Of a stretch of 64,000 nucleotides of DNA, positions 35,923 to 44,989 are shown piece by piece. The translations under genes were made by a program, and so were the position numbers. Location: NCBI RefSeq assembly GCF_000671395.1, contig NZ_AQQY01000005.1, positions 62,001 through 126,000 on the forward strand. The letters are read 5' to 3'. The notes beneath the pieces are model-generated. The model was not told where the DNA came from and did no database searches. It saw nothing but the letters and a program-made list of their open reading frames with translations. Source of the DNA: Actibacterium atlanticum. Lineage in GTDB: Bacteria; Pseudomonadota; Alphaproteobacteria; Rhodobacterales; Rhodobacteraceae. Position 1 is the first letter of the stretch. Each line of letters begins with the position of its first letter.

Positions 35923-36567
35923 TTATTCCTCGGTCGCTGCCTCTTCGGTCGCTGCTTCTTCGCCACCTTCGCCCTCATCATCAGCCGAACGCAGGCTCGA
36001 CGGAGCCGAGATGTTCGCGATGACGAAGTTACGGTCGGTGATCATCGGGCGGGTGCCCTCGGGCAGGGTCACATCGTTGATGTGTACAATATCGCCCACA
36101 TCCAGCTCGCTGATGTCGATTGCGATCTTCTCGGGGATATCGCCAGCAGTTACTTTCAGTTCGATCTCAGGGCGTACAGCCGTCAGAACACCGCCTTTTT
36201 TCAGGCCGGGCGATACTTCTTCGCCGGTGAACTCAACCGGAATAAACAGGTTGATGCGCGAGTTGCGGCGCAGGCGCATGAAATCGACGTGGATCGGCAG
36301 GTCTTTGACCACATCACGCTGAACGCCACGGCAGATGACGCGGACGTCTTCCATGCCTTCGGCTTTCATGTTGAACAGCGTCGACAGGAAACGGCCCTGC
36401 TTCAGACGCTTGAACAGCTCGTTGAAGGGGATGTTGATCGATACAGGGTCTTCGCCGCCGCCATAGACGACACCGGGTACCATATTTTCACGACGTGCTT
36501 GACGAGCGGCTCCCTTGCCTGTCCCCGCGCGAACCGTGACTTCAAGATCAGGAATCTGACCAGCCAT
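35923..36567 (-). CDS. rplY: 50S ribosomal protein L25 (Ctc form)
   Basis: 214 residues from ATG 36567 with TTAGGAG upstream. The N-terminal L25 domain ([34 protein letters not shown]) binds 5S rRNA; the C-terminal TL5/CTC beta domain follows ([27 protein letters not shown]). The last 25 residues are Glu-rich. Ctc-type L25 is longer than the E. coli protein. Its usual operon partner pth lies at 34729-35403. Confidence 0.94.
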   Translation of the reverse strand: MAGQIPDLEVTVRAGTGKGAARQARRENMVPGVVYGGGEDPVSINIPFNELFKRLKQGRFLSTLFNMKAEGMEDVRVICRGVQRDVVKDLPIHVDFMRLRRNSRINLFIPVEFTGEEVSPGLKKGGVLTAVRPEIELKVTAGDIPEKIAIDISELDVGDIVHINDVTLPEGTRPMITDRNFVIANISAPSSLRSADDEGEGGEEAATEEAATEE

Positions 36568-36927
36568 GTTTCTAACTCCTAAGTTATGGGCATCCTCCAG
36601 GGTGTATGCCCGATTGAAGCCGCGCGTATACGGCACAATCAGGCATTTGGAAAGAGGGAAACCCGGTCAAAATCATTGGTTTTCCCTTGTTTTTGGCCTG
36701 TTCACAGCGGCGAGAGCTGCCTGACATTTCAGCAAGAGGCCGGATTTGCCGGGGAATCGGGCGGGGGCGATGCGCGGGAACTTGCGCAGTTACGGTATCC
36801 GCGCGTCGGAAATTGCAATCGCACGCAGGGCTGGCAGGCTGTTTACACATCGGGTGGCACAACCAAGCGAAGCAGTCATAAGCCGCCCAAGAGCCGGGAG
36901 GAGGACTTTAACAACGAGGTCTCCACA
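36568..36927. other. rplY / GNAT divergent intergenic region
   Basis: 360 bases. The plus-strand frame of the GNAT gene stays open through it, but its translation lacks protein-like order and has several Cys and Ser runs. A possible rplY promoter on the minus strand reads TTTCCA-17-TATACG, ending about 80 bases before the ATG. No other signal was found. Confidence 0.4.
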
Positions 36928-37521
36928 ATGCTCAGACGTTCGAAAATGCCAAAGAATACACCAGACGACGCCCCAGCGCGGCGCTTGGTTTTGCGACGCC
37001 TCGGTCGGCGGGATCGGCGCTATCTGCGCGATCACCTGATTGGATTGGGGCCAAACGGGCGCCGAATGCGCTTTTGCGGTCAACCAAGCAACGAAGTGAT
37101 TTCCGACTATGTAGACGCGATCGACTGGCGGCACGCGGTGCTGATTGGTCAGTTCGATGGCGCCCAACTGGTTGGGGTGGCCGAACTTTTCCCAACCCTG
37201 CCGCGCTGGGCGCGCTGCGCTGAACTGGCGGTTTCCGTGTCGCGGGACTGGCGCGGAAAAGGGCTGGGCGCTGCCTTGACCGAGGCCGCTTTGACCCATG
37301 CCCAAGACCACCGGATCAGGCGCGTGACCTTGCTGATCTCACCGGAAAATCAGGCGATGCTGGCCGTGGCAGAACATCAGGGCGCTCGGTTGCTGCCTGT
37401 GGCAGACATGGTGGTGGCGCGGTTGCGGTTGCGCGCAGTTCCCAATCCGGTCCTTCAGGGGATCAAAGCCATCGTAGCCATGGCGTTGCCGCCTTGGGGG
37501 CGTGCAGCGCGCGCGGTATAG
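36928..37521 (+). CDS. GNAT-family N-acetyltransferase
   Basis: 197 residues from ATG 36928, preceded by GAGG; the frame is open upstream to 36586 but without supporting features. The acetyl-CoA binding motif is VSRDWRGKGLGAALTEAAL near residue 100. A variable N-terminal part begins with a short basic region. It should acetylate an amine on a small molecule or protein. It converges with lldD, three bases apart. Confidence 0.8.
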   Translation: MLRRSKMPKNTPDDAPARRLVLRRLGRRDRRYLRDHLIGLGPNGRRMRFCGQPSNEVISDYVDAIDWRHAVLIGQFDGAQLVGVAELFPTLPRWARCAELAVSVSRDWRGKGLGAALTEAALTHAQDHRIRRVTLLISPENQAMLAVAEHQGARLLPVADMVVARLRLRAVPNPVLQGIKAIVAMALPPWGRAARAV

Positions 37522-37524
37522 GAG

Positions 37525-38688
37525 CTACTCCCAACGGCCCGAAAAACCTTCGGGCACAAGCAATACGTCGCGGTTCAGGTCTTGCACCGACTTGCGCCCG
37601 CAAAGGGCCATGGTGGTATCCAGTTCTTTATGGATGATCTCCAGCGCTTTGGTGACTCCCTGTTCGCCCATCGCGCCCAGCCCGTATATGTAGGCGCGGC
37701 CGATGTAAGTGCCGGTCGCGCCCATGGCCAAAGCCTTCAGCACGTCCTGACCTGACCGGATGCCGCTGTCCAGATGGACCTCAACCTTGTCGCCCACAGC
37801 GTCCAGAATTTCTGGCAGAGCCCGGATCGCCGACAGGGCCCCATCAATCTGACGCCCGCCATGGTTGGAAACGATGATGGCATCCGCACCGACCTCTAGC
37901 GCCAAGCGCGCGTCTTGGGCGTCCAGAATGCCCTTCAGGATCAATTTGCCATCCCAGCGGCGGCGGTAGTCTTTGACCTTTTCCCAATCAAGCCGTGGAT
38001 CAAACTGCTTGTGCGTCCAATCCATCAGCGAGGTCATATCCGCCACATCCTTGGCGTGGCCAACGATATTCCCGAACCCGCGTCGCGGTGTGCCCAGCAT
38101 GCCCAAACCCCAACGCCATTTCGTGGCCAGATCGGCCATCACCGGCAGGGTCATCTTTGGCGGGGCCGACAAGCCGTTCTTCAGGTCTTTGTGGCGTTGA
38201 GCCAGAATCTGAAGGTCCAGCGTCAAAACCATCGCGGAACATTCCGCCGCCTTGGCGCGCTGGATCAGCCGGGTGATGTAATCATCATCCCGCATCACAT
38301 ACAGCTGGAACCAGAAGGGCGTGCTGGTGTGCTCGGCGACGTCTTCAATTGAACAGATCGACATGGTCGAAAGCGTGTAGGGCACCCCGAAGTTTTCGGC
38401 GGCGCGGGCGGCTTTTATCTCTCCGTCCGGGTGCTGCATGCCGGTCATGCCGACGGGGGCCAAGGCCACGGGCATGGCAACGTCCTGACCAATCATTTTC
38501 GATGTGGTCGAACGTCCCTCCATATCTAAGGCAACCCGTTGACGCAGATATATCTTTTCAAAGTCCGATGTGTTCTCGCGAAAGGTTTGTTCGGTCCAAC
38601 TGCCCGCTTGCGCATAGTCGTAGAACATCTTTGGGACCCGCCGTTTGTACAGGCGTTTGAGGTCATCAATGCAGGTGATCACAGGCAT
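37525..38688 (-). CDS. lldD: L-lactate dehydrogenase / FMN-dependent alpha-hydroxy-acid oxidase
   Basis: 387 residues, a FMN TIM barrel. Signatures: FDYAQAGSWTEQT-type N-terminus (MFYDYAQAGSWTE), PVALAPVGMTGMQHPDGE, the catalytic His in IIVSNHGGRQIDGA and the FMN phosphate site SGIRSGQDVLKALAMGATG. It oxidises L-lactate to pyruvate and passes electrons to the respiratory chain. It lies 54 bases downstream of thiX on the same strand, so some read-through from the thiamin operon is possible, with no metabolic link known. Confidence 0.9.
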   Translation of the reverse strand: MPVITCIDDLKRLYKRRVPKMFYDYAQAGSWTEQTFRENTSDFEKIYLRQRVALDMEGRSTTSKMIGQDVAMPVALAPVGMTGMQHPDGEIKAARAAENFGVPYTLSTMSICSIEDVAEHTSTPFWFQLYVMRDDDYITRLIQRAKAAECSAMVLTLDLQILAQRHKDLKNGLSAPPKMTLPVMADLATKWRWGLGMLGTPRRGFGNIVGHAKDVADMTSLMDWTHKQFDPRLDWEKVKDYRRRWDGKLILKGILDAQDARLALEVGADAIIVSNHGGRQIDGALSAIRALPEILDAVGDKVEVHLDSGIRSGQDVLKALAMGATGTYIGRAYIYGLGAMGEQGVTKALEIIHKELDTTMALCGRKSVQDLNRDVLLVPEGFSGRWE

Positions 38689-38742
38689 GAGGGCTCCCTA
38701 TTTCAGGGCATTGCTAGCAACCCAAATGCGCAGCGGCAAGGC

Positions 38743-39483
38743 CTAGCGCAGTCGGCGGTTCAGCGCGGCGGTACACCCCCGGTCGACGGCGTAATGCAGG
38801 CAGACCGTAAAGACGGCCAGCACGATCAGCGCGGCAAACATCAGGTCGGTCTTGGCGCGACCATTGGCCAGCAGCATCAGGTATCCCAACCCGTTGCTGG
38901 CCCCAACCCATTCGCCAATGATTGCGCCGATGGGTGCATAAACCGCCGCCAATCGCAGGCCCGAAGTAAAGCCGGGCAAGGCCGCCGGGATGCGGATTTT
39001 CCACATTGTCGCGCGCGGCGTAGCGCCCATCACTTTGGCCAGTTCCAGCATCTGCGGCGGTGTGCGCATCAGCGCGTCAAAGAAGGTCGATGTGACCGGG
39101 AAGTAGATGATGATCAACGCCATCGCCACTTTCGACCATAGCCCAAAGCCCAGCCAAAGGGTCAGCAAAGGCGCCAGTGCGAAAACCGGGATCGCCTGCG
39201 ACAGTACCAACATCGGCCGCATCAACGCCCGCGCCAGTGGCGAAGCCGCCAGCCCGATGGCGGACAATCCGCCCAGCCCCGCGCCAAGAACGATGCCCAC
39301 CAGCACCTCGGTGATGGTGACCACGCTGTGCTCGGCCAGCAAGGCGCGGCTGTCCCACATCGTCTGGGCGACTTTGGCGGGGGCGGGTAACAGGAACGAG
39401 GGCACGCCCGTCATCCAGACAACCGTCTGCCAGATCGCCAGAACCAAAATCCCGGCTGCCAGAAGGCGCGCTGCGCCGATCAC
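38743..39483 (-). CDS. thiX: ABC transporter permease for thiamin pyrimidine precursor (ThiX)
   Basis: 246 residues with six predicted membrane helices and the binding-protein-dependent permease loop GEWVGASNGLGYLMLLANG near residue 185. It is related to SsuC/TauC permeases. As last gene of the thiamin operon, it should form the channel with ThiY and ThiZ to import 4-amino-5-hydroxymethyl-2-methylpyrimidine or its amino/formylamino derivatives. Its start overlaps the upstream tenA stop by four bases. Confidence 0.85.
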   Translation of the reverse strand: MIGAARLLAAGILVLAIWQTVVWMTGVPSFLLPAPAKVAQTMWDSRALLAEHSVVTITEVLVGIVLGAGLGGLSAIGLAASPLARALMRPMLVLSQAIPVFALAPLLTLWLGFGLWSKVAMALIIIYFPVTSTFFDALMRTPPQMLELAKVMGATPRATMWKIRIPAALPGFTSGLRLAAVYAPIGAIIGEWVGASNGLGYLMLLANGRAKTDLMFAALIVLAVFTVCLHYAVDRGCTAALNRRLR

Positions 39484-40133
39484 TTGGCGACCTCAAAACC
39501 AGCCCATGCCGCGTCGAAAAACGCGCGCTCAAGCTGAACGGCGCGGGTGAACAGGCTTTCGACCTTGGCTTGCTCGGCGGCGTCCAGCTTGTGCCAGGCT
39601 TTGTCCAACTGCCCGCGCAAATACGCCACGACGCCTTCAAACCCTGCGCCACAATGCAGGGTGATCCACTCGCCCAGCCAGAATGGCAGGTCGTTGGCGC
39701 GGTCGGCAAAGGGGGAGGCCCAATCCAGATACACCCCTTCGGCCACGCTCAGCACCGCCAGCATCTGCGCATAGCTGCCCGAGGTGCGGGCCTCGGCCAT
39801 CAGCGCTTGAAACGCTGCGGTTTCGGGCGCGGCTTTGTTGGCCTCGGGCACGCCCAAGGCTTCGAGAGAGCGCAGGAAATAGGTGTTCTCTGGCCCGCAG
39901 ATCAGGCCCAGAAACTGTGCGCCCGGCACGCCGTCCGCCAGCGTCGGTGCATGGGCCACGGCCGAGGCCAGCAGGCGCACGAATTCTTCGACAAACAGGT
40001 AATCCTGTTGCAGGTAGCCCGCCATGATATCGCGCTCTATCGTGCCATTGGTCAGCGCATCGGTGAAGGCGTGGTGGGTGGCCGCGTGCCAGTCGTCGGT
40101 GCATTTGGATTGCATCATTTGGGTCGGGGTCAT
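39480..40133 (-). CDS. tenA: TenA-family protein lacking the active-site Cys (Glu type)
   Basis: 217 residues, all-helical TenA fold (DDWHAATHHAFTDALTNGTI, YLQQDYLFVEEFVRLL). At the position where classic TenA has the Cys in an LxPC motif it has LSVAEGVYLDW, with a Glu instead. Glu-type TenA of plants deformylates and deaminates pyrimidine breakdown products. Here it lies beside a Cys-type TenA, so the two may act in sequence. It overlaps or abuts thiZ and thiX. Confidence 0.82.
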   Translation of the reverse strand: MTPTQMMQSKCTDDWHAATHHAFTDALTNGTIERDIMAGYLQQDYLFVEEFVRLLASAVAHAPTLADGVPGAQFLGLICGPENTYFLRSLEALGVPEANKAAPETAAFQALMAEARTSGSYAQMLAVLSVAEGVYLDWASPFADRANDLPFWLGEWITLHCGAGFEGVVAYLRGQLDKAWHKLDAAEQAKVESLFTRAVQLERAFFDAAWAGFEVAK

Positions 40134-40858
40134 CAGGCGGTCTCCATCAACAGGCGCAGCAACTGGCCTTGATAGACCAGCGTGTCAGGGGCATCGAATT
40201 GGCGGGGCGGGGTGGTCGCGGGGGGTGGCACCTCGGTCAGCCTGTCCTGCGACATCACCAGAATTTTGTCGCCCATGCGGGCGGCCTCGGCGGCGTCATG
40301 GGTGACCTGCACCACGGTGCGGCCCGCCAGCAGTTCCGCTGACAGATCCTGCATCAGGGAGCGATTGCGCGCATCAAGGGCGGAAAACGGCTCGTCCAAC
40401 AGAACAACCGGGCGGTCTTCCATCAACGTGCGGGCAAGGGCCACGCGCTGGCGCTGCCCACCCGAAAGCGCGCCGGGCTTCTTGCTGGCATGATCTGCCA
40501 GTCCGACACGGGTCAGCACGCGCAACGCGCGCTCGGTATCGGGCATTGCGCCACGCAGCGCGGCCCCCAGCGTGACATTGTCCAGCACCGTGCGCCATTC
40601 CAGCAACAGATCGCTTTGCGCCATCAGAGCGATACGATCTTGCAAGGGGGCGCCATCTTCGGCCCCCAACGAACCTTCAAATGTCACACCACTGTCCAGC
40701 CCGGCAAACAGCCGCAACATGGTGGATTTACCCACGCCCGACGGGCCCAGCAGGCAGGTCCACGTCCCCGCAGGCGCGGTGAATTCAAGCGGTCCAAAGA
40801 CCGGCGCCCCGTCATAGCGCGCGCTGCCGGAAAGATGCAGGGCGGGGGCGGGGGTCAT
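40133..40858 (-). CDS. thiZ: ABC transporter ATP-binding protein (ThiZ)
   Basis: 241 residues from ATG 40858, overlapping the upstream tenA stop. Walker A is GPSGVGKST, the signature LSGGQRQRVALARTL and Walker B VVLLDEPFSALD, all complete. It is of the SsuB/TauB type. It powers import through ThiX with ThiY. The stop codon overlaps the start of the Glu-type tenA by one base. Confidence 0.88.
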   Translation of the reverse strand: MTPAPALHLSGSARYDGAPVFGPLEFTAPAGTWTCLLGPSGVGKSTMLRLFAGLDSGVTFEGSLGAEDGAPLQDRIALMAQSDLLLEWRTVLDNVTLGAALRGAMPDTERALRVLTRVGLADHASKKPGALSGGQRQRVALARTLMEDRPVVLLDEPFSALDARNRSLMQDLSAELLAGRTVVQVTHDAAEAARMGDKILVMSQDRLTEVPPPATTPPRQFDAPDTLVYQGQLLRLLMETA

Positions 40859-41523
40859 GGACGCAATCCCATATCCCAAAACCCGACCTCAAGCCGGGTG
40901 GCGATGGTGAAAGTCTGGCAAAGCGCATCCCAACGGGGGCTGGAGGCATCGCCCACGCGGCGCGCCACAGCGCCGTCGATCAACGCGCCGACATCGCGAC
41001 AGACCTGTTGATAGTCCTCGCCGCCATAGGTTTCGATCCATTCGGCGTATGCGTCGCTGGTTTTCTCGTCCAGTAACCGCGCGCCAATTTCACCGTATCC
41101 CAGAACGCAAGGCGCCAAGGCCGCCAGCAGATCGACGAAATCGCCCGAATGCCCGGCGTCCAGCACATAGCGCGTATAGGCCAGATTCTCGGGCCGCTCG
41201 ACCGCGTCAAACAGCTGTTGTTCAGAAATCCCGGCCTCGGCGCAGGTTTTTACATGGAGCTTCATTTCTTCGTCGATCAGCGCATGCACTGTCGCCGCAC
41301 AGGCGCGCATTTCGTCCAGCGTTTCCGCCTTGGTCACCGCCAAGGCCCAAGCGCGCGAGAAATGGATCAGGAACACGTAATCCTGCACCAGATAATGCAG
41401 GAAGGCCGCGCGCGGCAGGGTGCCGTCGCGCAGGCCTTCGACAAAGGCATGGCGGGTATAGGCGGGCCATGCCTCCCCAGCGGCATCGCGCCACTGGGGA
41501 AAGGTTGTGCCGTAATCGGTCAT
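40855..41523 (-). CDS. tenA: Aminopyrimidine aminohydrolase TenA (Cys type)
   Basis: 222 residues, TenA fold with YLVQDYVFLIHFSRAWALAV and the catalytic cysteine in LAPCVLGYGEIG near residue 140, matching the LxPCxxxYxEIG pattern of active TenA. It hydrolyses 4-amino-5-aminomethyl-2-methylpyrimidine to the hydroxymethyl form used for thiamin synthesis. It overlaps thiY upstream and thiZ downstream by four bases each. Confidence 0.88.
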   Translation of the reverse strand: MTDYGTTFPQWRDAAGEAWPAYTRHAFVEGLRDGTLPRAAFLHYLVQDYVFLIHFSRAWALAVTKAETLDEMRACAATVHALIDEEMKLHVKTCAEAGISEQQLFDAVERPENLAYTRYVLDAGHSGDFVDLLAALAPCVLGYGEIGARLLDEKTSDAYAEWIETYGGEDYQQVCRDVGALIDGAVARRVGDASSPRWDALCQTFTIATRLEVGFWDMGLRP

Positions 41524-42458
41524 TGTTCGCCCAGATCCACGGCCAGATCGTCCACCATCCGGGTGCCTTCAACCAGACCCGAGGCATTCAGGAAGGTTTC
41601 AAACCGCGCATAGCGATCTTCGTCCAGCGCTTCGGGGCGTAGGGCGAAACGCGGCAGGGTGTCGACCCAGGCGCGGGCGTTCAGCTCGTCTTGCAGCTCT
41701 TTCGAGGTGCCGGCGAAAATCTCCCAGCTTTCTTCGGGGTGGTTGACGATGTACTGGGTGGCAAGTTCAGTGGCGCGCAGGAAGCGGCGCACGGCGTCTT
41801 TGTCCATCAGCTCGGGGTTGGCGACATAGATCAGCTCGTCATAGGTCGGCACGCCCTCTTCTTCGATGTAGAAACATTTGCCGGGGACGCCTTCGATGTC
41901 CATCTGGTTCAGTTCAAAGTTGCGATAGGCGCCCAGAACAGCGTCCACCTGACCCGACATCAGCGACGGCGACAGCGACCAGTTCACATTGACCAGCTCA
42001 ACATCGTCCATCACCAGACCGTATTTCGCCAAAATGGCGGTCAGCAGGGCCTCTTCGACACCGGCAACCGAATAGCCGATCTTGCCGCCCTTCAGATCCG
42101 CGGGGGTTTTGACGGGGCCGTCTTCCAGCACCAGCAGGCAGTTCAGCGGGGTGGCGACCAGCGTGCCGACGCGTTTCAGCGGCATGCCCTCGGCCACTTG
42201 CAGGTGCAGTTGCGGCTGGTACGAAACCGCCAGATCGGCCTTGCCAGCGGCGGCCAGCTTTGGCGGGTCAGACGGGTCTGCGGGCGGAACAATTTCGACC
42301 TCAAGCCCCTGATCGGCGAAATAGCCCTTTTCCTGCGCCACGATGATCGGCCCGTGGTCGGGGTTGATGAACCAGTCCAGCATGACGGTGAACTTGTCGG
42401 CGGCAAAGGCCGGGCTGGCGGCCAGTAGCGCAGCTGCGGCGATAGATGCGAGTTTCAT
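41520..42458 (-). CDS. thiY: Periplasmic substrate-binding protein for thiamin pyrimidine (ThiY)
   Basis: 312 residues from ATG 42458, after AGGAGAAGG. The signal peptide ends near residue 20 (ASPAFAAD). The mature part starts KFTVMLDWFINPDHGPIIVAQ, the NMT1/THI5-like fold of ThiY and yeast Thi5. It should bind a formylamino- or amino-pyrimidine in the periplasm. Position in the operon between thiF and tenA supports the role. It is the only gene here with a strong own ribosome site besides overlaps. Confidence 0.9.
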   Translation of the reverse strand: MKLASIAAAALLAASPAFAADKFTVMLDWFINPDHGPIIVAQEKGYFADQGLEVEIVPPADPSDPPKLAAAGKADLAVSYQPQLHLQVAEGMPLKRVGTLVATPLNCLLVLEDGPVKTPADLKGGKIGYSVAGVEEALLTAILAKYGLVMDDVELVNVNWSLSPSLMSGQVDAVLGAYRNFELNQMDIEGVPGKCFYIEEEGVPTYDELIYVANPELMDKDAVRRFLRATELATQYIVNHPEESWEIFAGTSKELQDELNARAWVDTLPRFALRPEALDEDRYARFETFLNASGLVEGTRMVDDLAVDLGEQ

Positions 42459-43426
42459 GGGTTTCCTTCTCCTGTTTCGTCGCCAAGGGCGAGTAATGCG
42501 ATTTCTATGTTCGTTTGCTTCGCCACGCCTTCGGCGGCGTTCCAGGCGCGCAGGCCTGAGCGGCAGCACAGCACCATGCGTTGTCCTTGTTCGGGCTCAG
42601 GCATTGGCTGGCCGGGCGCAATCCGGTGCGCGGCGCTGTGGGGCAGGGGGCCTTCGTGTGCGGCGCGCAGGTCGATGATCAGGTCGTCATCACACAGGGC
42701 CGTACGCGCGATGAACGCCGGGCGGTGGGCCGGTTCGGGCGCGTTGTCAAAGCGGAAGCCGCCAAAGCGCATCGTGGCCGCATCATAGGTGGTCAGCTGG
42801 CCCAGCGGGTTGGGCTGTGCGCCGGTAATTACCGCCACGGCCATCTGCGCCTGCAACGCACCAATTATCCCGACCAGCGGCCCCAACACCCCGGCACTGT
42901 CGCAGCTTTCCATACGCGCAGGCAGATCAGGGAACAGGGCGCGCAAGCTGGGCGCACCGGCGCAGAACCCACCGACATAGCCCTCCAGCCCAACGACCGA
43001 GGCGCTGATCAGTGGCACATCCGCTGCTTGGCAGGTGTCTGACAGAATGTAAGAGGCCGCGAAACTGTCGGCGCAATCCAACACCACGTCACAACCTGCC
43101 ACCAGATCGGCGGCATTGGCCGGGTCAAGCACCTCCGGAGCCGGCTCGACCGTACAGTCGGGGTTCAGCGCTTTCATGCGCTGGGCGGCGACGGTGACTT
43201 TGGGCCGGCCGATATCGGCCTCGGCAAACAATGTCTGCCGGTGCAGGTTCGACAGCGATACCACGTCGGCATCCACCAAACGCACCGCGCCAAGACCCGC
43301 CCCCACCAGATAGGGCAGGGAGGGTGCGGCCAACCCGCCCGCGCCCACCATCAGCACGCGGGCCTTGCGCAGGCGATCCTGCGCGGGCTGGCCAATCACG
43401 GCAATCTGGCGGGCGTAACGGCTCAT
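42455..43426 (-). CDS. thiF: ThiF-type adenylyltransferase fused to a rhodanese-like domain
   Basis: 323 residues. Residues 1-235: ThiF/MoeB/HesA domain with RYARQIAVIGQPAQDRL, GAGGLAAPSLPYLVGAG and LVDADVVSLSNLHRQ. Residues about 245-315: a rhodanese-like domain with the sulfur-carrying loop VLCCRSGLRAW. ThiF adenylates the ThiS C-terminus, and a rhodanese domain can donate persulfide sulfur (as ThiI does elsewhere). The fusion, next to ThiS and ThiG, offers a complete sulfur transfer path. It overlaps thiE and thiY by four bases each. Confidence 0.9.
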   Translation of the reverse strand: MSRYARQIAVIGQPAQDRLRKARVLMVGAGGLAAPSLPYLVGAGLGAVRLVDADVVSLSNLHRQTLFAEADIGRPKVTVAAQRMKALNPDCTVEPAPEVLDPANAADLVAGCDVVLDCADSFAASYILSDTCQAADVPLISASVVGLEGYVGGFCAGAPSLRALFPDLPARMESCDSAGVLGPLVGIIGALQAQMAVAVITGAQPNPLGQLTTYDAATMRFGGFRFDNAPEPAHRPAFIARTALCDDDLIIDLRAAHEGPLPHSAAHRIAPGQPMPEPEQGQRMVLCCRSGLRAWNAAEGVAKQTNIEIALLALGDETGEGNP

Positions 43427-44019
43427 ACGCAGACCTCAAGCCATTCGCGCACGCGCGCCTCAGGGTCGTCATTCAGCGTGATGTCGGTGACGGCAGATAC
43501 GATATCCGCGCCGGCCTCAAACGCGCCGGGCGCACGCGGCACCGACATGCCCCCAATGGCGATCAGTGGGATATCCCCGATCAGCGCTTTCCACTCGGTC
43601 AGTTTTTCAACGCCCTGACGGTGCCATTTCATCTTTTTCAGGATCGTTGGATAGATCGGACCCAGCGCGACATAGTCCGGCTGCAACGCCAGCACCCGGT
43701 CCAGTTCAGCGCGGTCATGGGTCGACACGCCAAGGCGCAGCCCGGCGGCGCGGATCGCGTCCAGATCGGCCTCGTCCAGGTCCTCTTGTCCCAGATGAAT
43801 CCAATCACAGCCCAGTTCAATCGCCAGTGGCCAATAGTCGTTCACCACCAATGTGGCGCCGTGTTCATGGCACAGGTCGCGGGCGCGGGTGATCTGATCG
43901 CGCAGCACGTCTTCAGAGCGGTCTTTCAGGCGCAATTGCACCAGCTTGATCCCTTGCGGCAGCAGGCGCTCCAGCCAGGTGATATCATCGAAGATCGGGT
44001 AAAACGGGTGCAGGTTCAT
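43423..44019 (-). CDS. thiE: Thiamin-phosphate synthase ThiE
   Basis: 198 residues, a TIM barrel with [40 protein letters not shown] and [10 protein letters not shown]. It couples the pyrimidine diphosphate and thiazole phosphate into thiamin phosphate. The sequence is slightly divergent from E. coli ThiE in the pyrophosphate loop (GPIYPT where TxTxT is usual), so it may be the TenI-like branch, but it is the only ThiE-like gene in the operon. Confidence 0.85.
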   Translation of the reverse strand: MNLHPFYPIFDDITWLERLLPQGIKLVQLRLKDRSEDVLRDQITRARDLCHEHGATLVVNDYWPLAIELGCDWIHLGQEDLDEADLDAIRAAGLRLGVSTHDRAELDRVLALQPDYVALGPIYPTILKKMKWHRQGVEKLTEWKALIGDIPLIAIGGMSVPRAPGAFEAGADIVSAVTDITLNDDPEARVREWLEVCV

Positions 44020-44795
44020 TCCAGAAATGCCTTTCCCAAAACCGGGGTGGAAGGCGCGGCCATATCGCGGGGCGACATCGGGTCGGCCTCATAGGCCAGT
44101 CGCCCGGCTTCGAGCGCACGGGCAAAGCCCTCGGCCATGGCGGCCGGATCGCCCGCTTTGGCCACGGCGGTGTTCAACAGCACCGCGTCATAGCCCATTT
44201 CCATCGCCGCAGCCGCCTGACTGGGCAGGCCCAAACCGGCATCAACCACCAGCGGGATGTCGGGGAAATGGGCGCGCAGGCTGCGTAGCCCGTAAAGGTT
44301 GTTCAGCCCCAGCCCGGTGCCAATCGGTGCGCCCCACGGCATCAAGACCTTGCATCCGGCCTGGACCAGCCGATCACACAGAACCAAGTCTTCGGTGCAG
44401 TAGGGAAACACCTGAAACCCGTCCTCAGCCAAGGTATGGGCTGCCTCAACCAGCCCGAATGGGTCGGGTTGCAGCGTATCGGCGTGGCCGATGACTTCGA
44501 GCTTGATCCAGTTGGTATCAAACAGCTCGCGCGCCATTTGGGCGGTGGTCACGGCTTCGCGTACCGAGTGGCAACCTGCGGTATTGGGCAAAACCTTGAC
44601 GCCCAGATCGGCGATCAAATCCCAAAAGGCGCCGCCTGCGCGGTCTCCGCCAGCTTCGCGCCGAACCGAGACGGTCGCGATGCCAGCGCCAGAGCGCCGG
44701 AAAGCATCGGCCAGAATGGCAGGCGACGGATACATCGCCGTGCCCAGCATTAGCCGCGAGTCCACTTGGGTGCCGTAAAAATCCACCATGCTCAT
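44016..44795 (-). CDS. thiG: Thiazole synthase ThiG
   Basis: 259 residues, the usual length. Signatures: [47 protein letters not shown] (the Schiff-base Lys), [15 protein letters not shown]. It forms the thiazole ring from deoxyxylulose-5-phosphate, dehydroglycine and ThiS-thiocarboxylate. Its start overlaps the thiS stop by four bases. Confidence 0.95.
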   Translation of the reverse strand: MSMVDFYGTQVDSRLMLGTAMYPSPAILADAFRRSGAGIATVSVRREAGGDRAGGAFWDLIADLGVKVLPNTAGCHSVREAVTTAQMARELFDTNWIKLEVIGHADTLQPDPFGLVEAAHTLAEDGFQVFPYCTEDLVLCDRLVQAGCKVLMPWGAPIGTGLGLNNLYGLRSLRAHFPDIPLVVDAGLGLPSQAAAAMEMGYDAVLLNTAVAKAGDPAAMAEGFARALEAGRLAYEADPMSPRDMAAPSTPVLGKAFLE

Positions 44796-44989
44796 CCCCC
44801 CTGTCGCGGCGTGACGATCTCAAGCCGGTCGCCTTCTGCCAATTCCTGGGCGTCGCGCGCGGTGGCCGGGACGAAGTTTTCGTTCACGGCAGTGGCCACC
44901 CGCTGATCGCCATAGCCCAGTTCATGCAACGCTTGTGCCAACGTGTTTGCGGCCACGTCGGTGTCGGTTCCGTTAACCGTGATCTTCAT
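44792..44989 (-). CDS. thiS: Sulfur carrier protein ThiS
   Basis: 65 residues from ATG 44989, after GGAGGATTTCT. Ubiquitin-like fold with [15 protein letters not shown] and the required C-terminal Gly-Gly (TPRQGG). It carries the thiocarboxylate sulfur for the thiazole ring. It overlaps the end of thiO by 17 bases and thiG by four. Confidence 0.93.
   Translation of the reverse strand: MKITVNGTDTDVAANTLAQALHELGYGDQRVATAVNENFVPATARDAQELAEGDRLEIVTPRQGG

Noticed and set aside
36586-36927. Upstream extension of the GNAT gene by 114 codons
   Set aside because: The extension overlaps the leader of rplY and has no protein-like order; the ATG at 36928 has an upstream GAGG.
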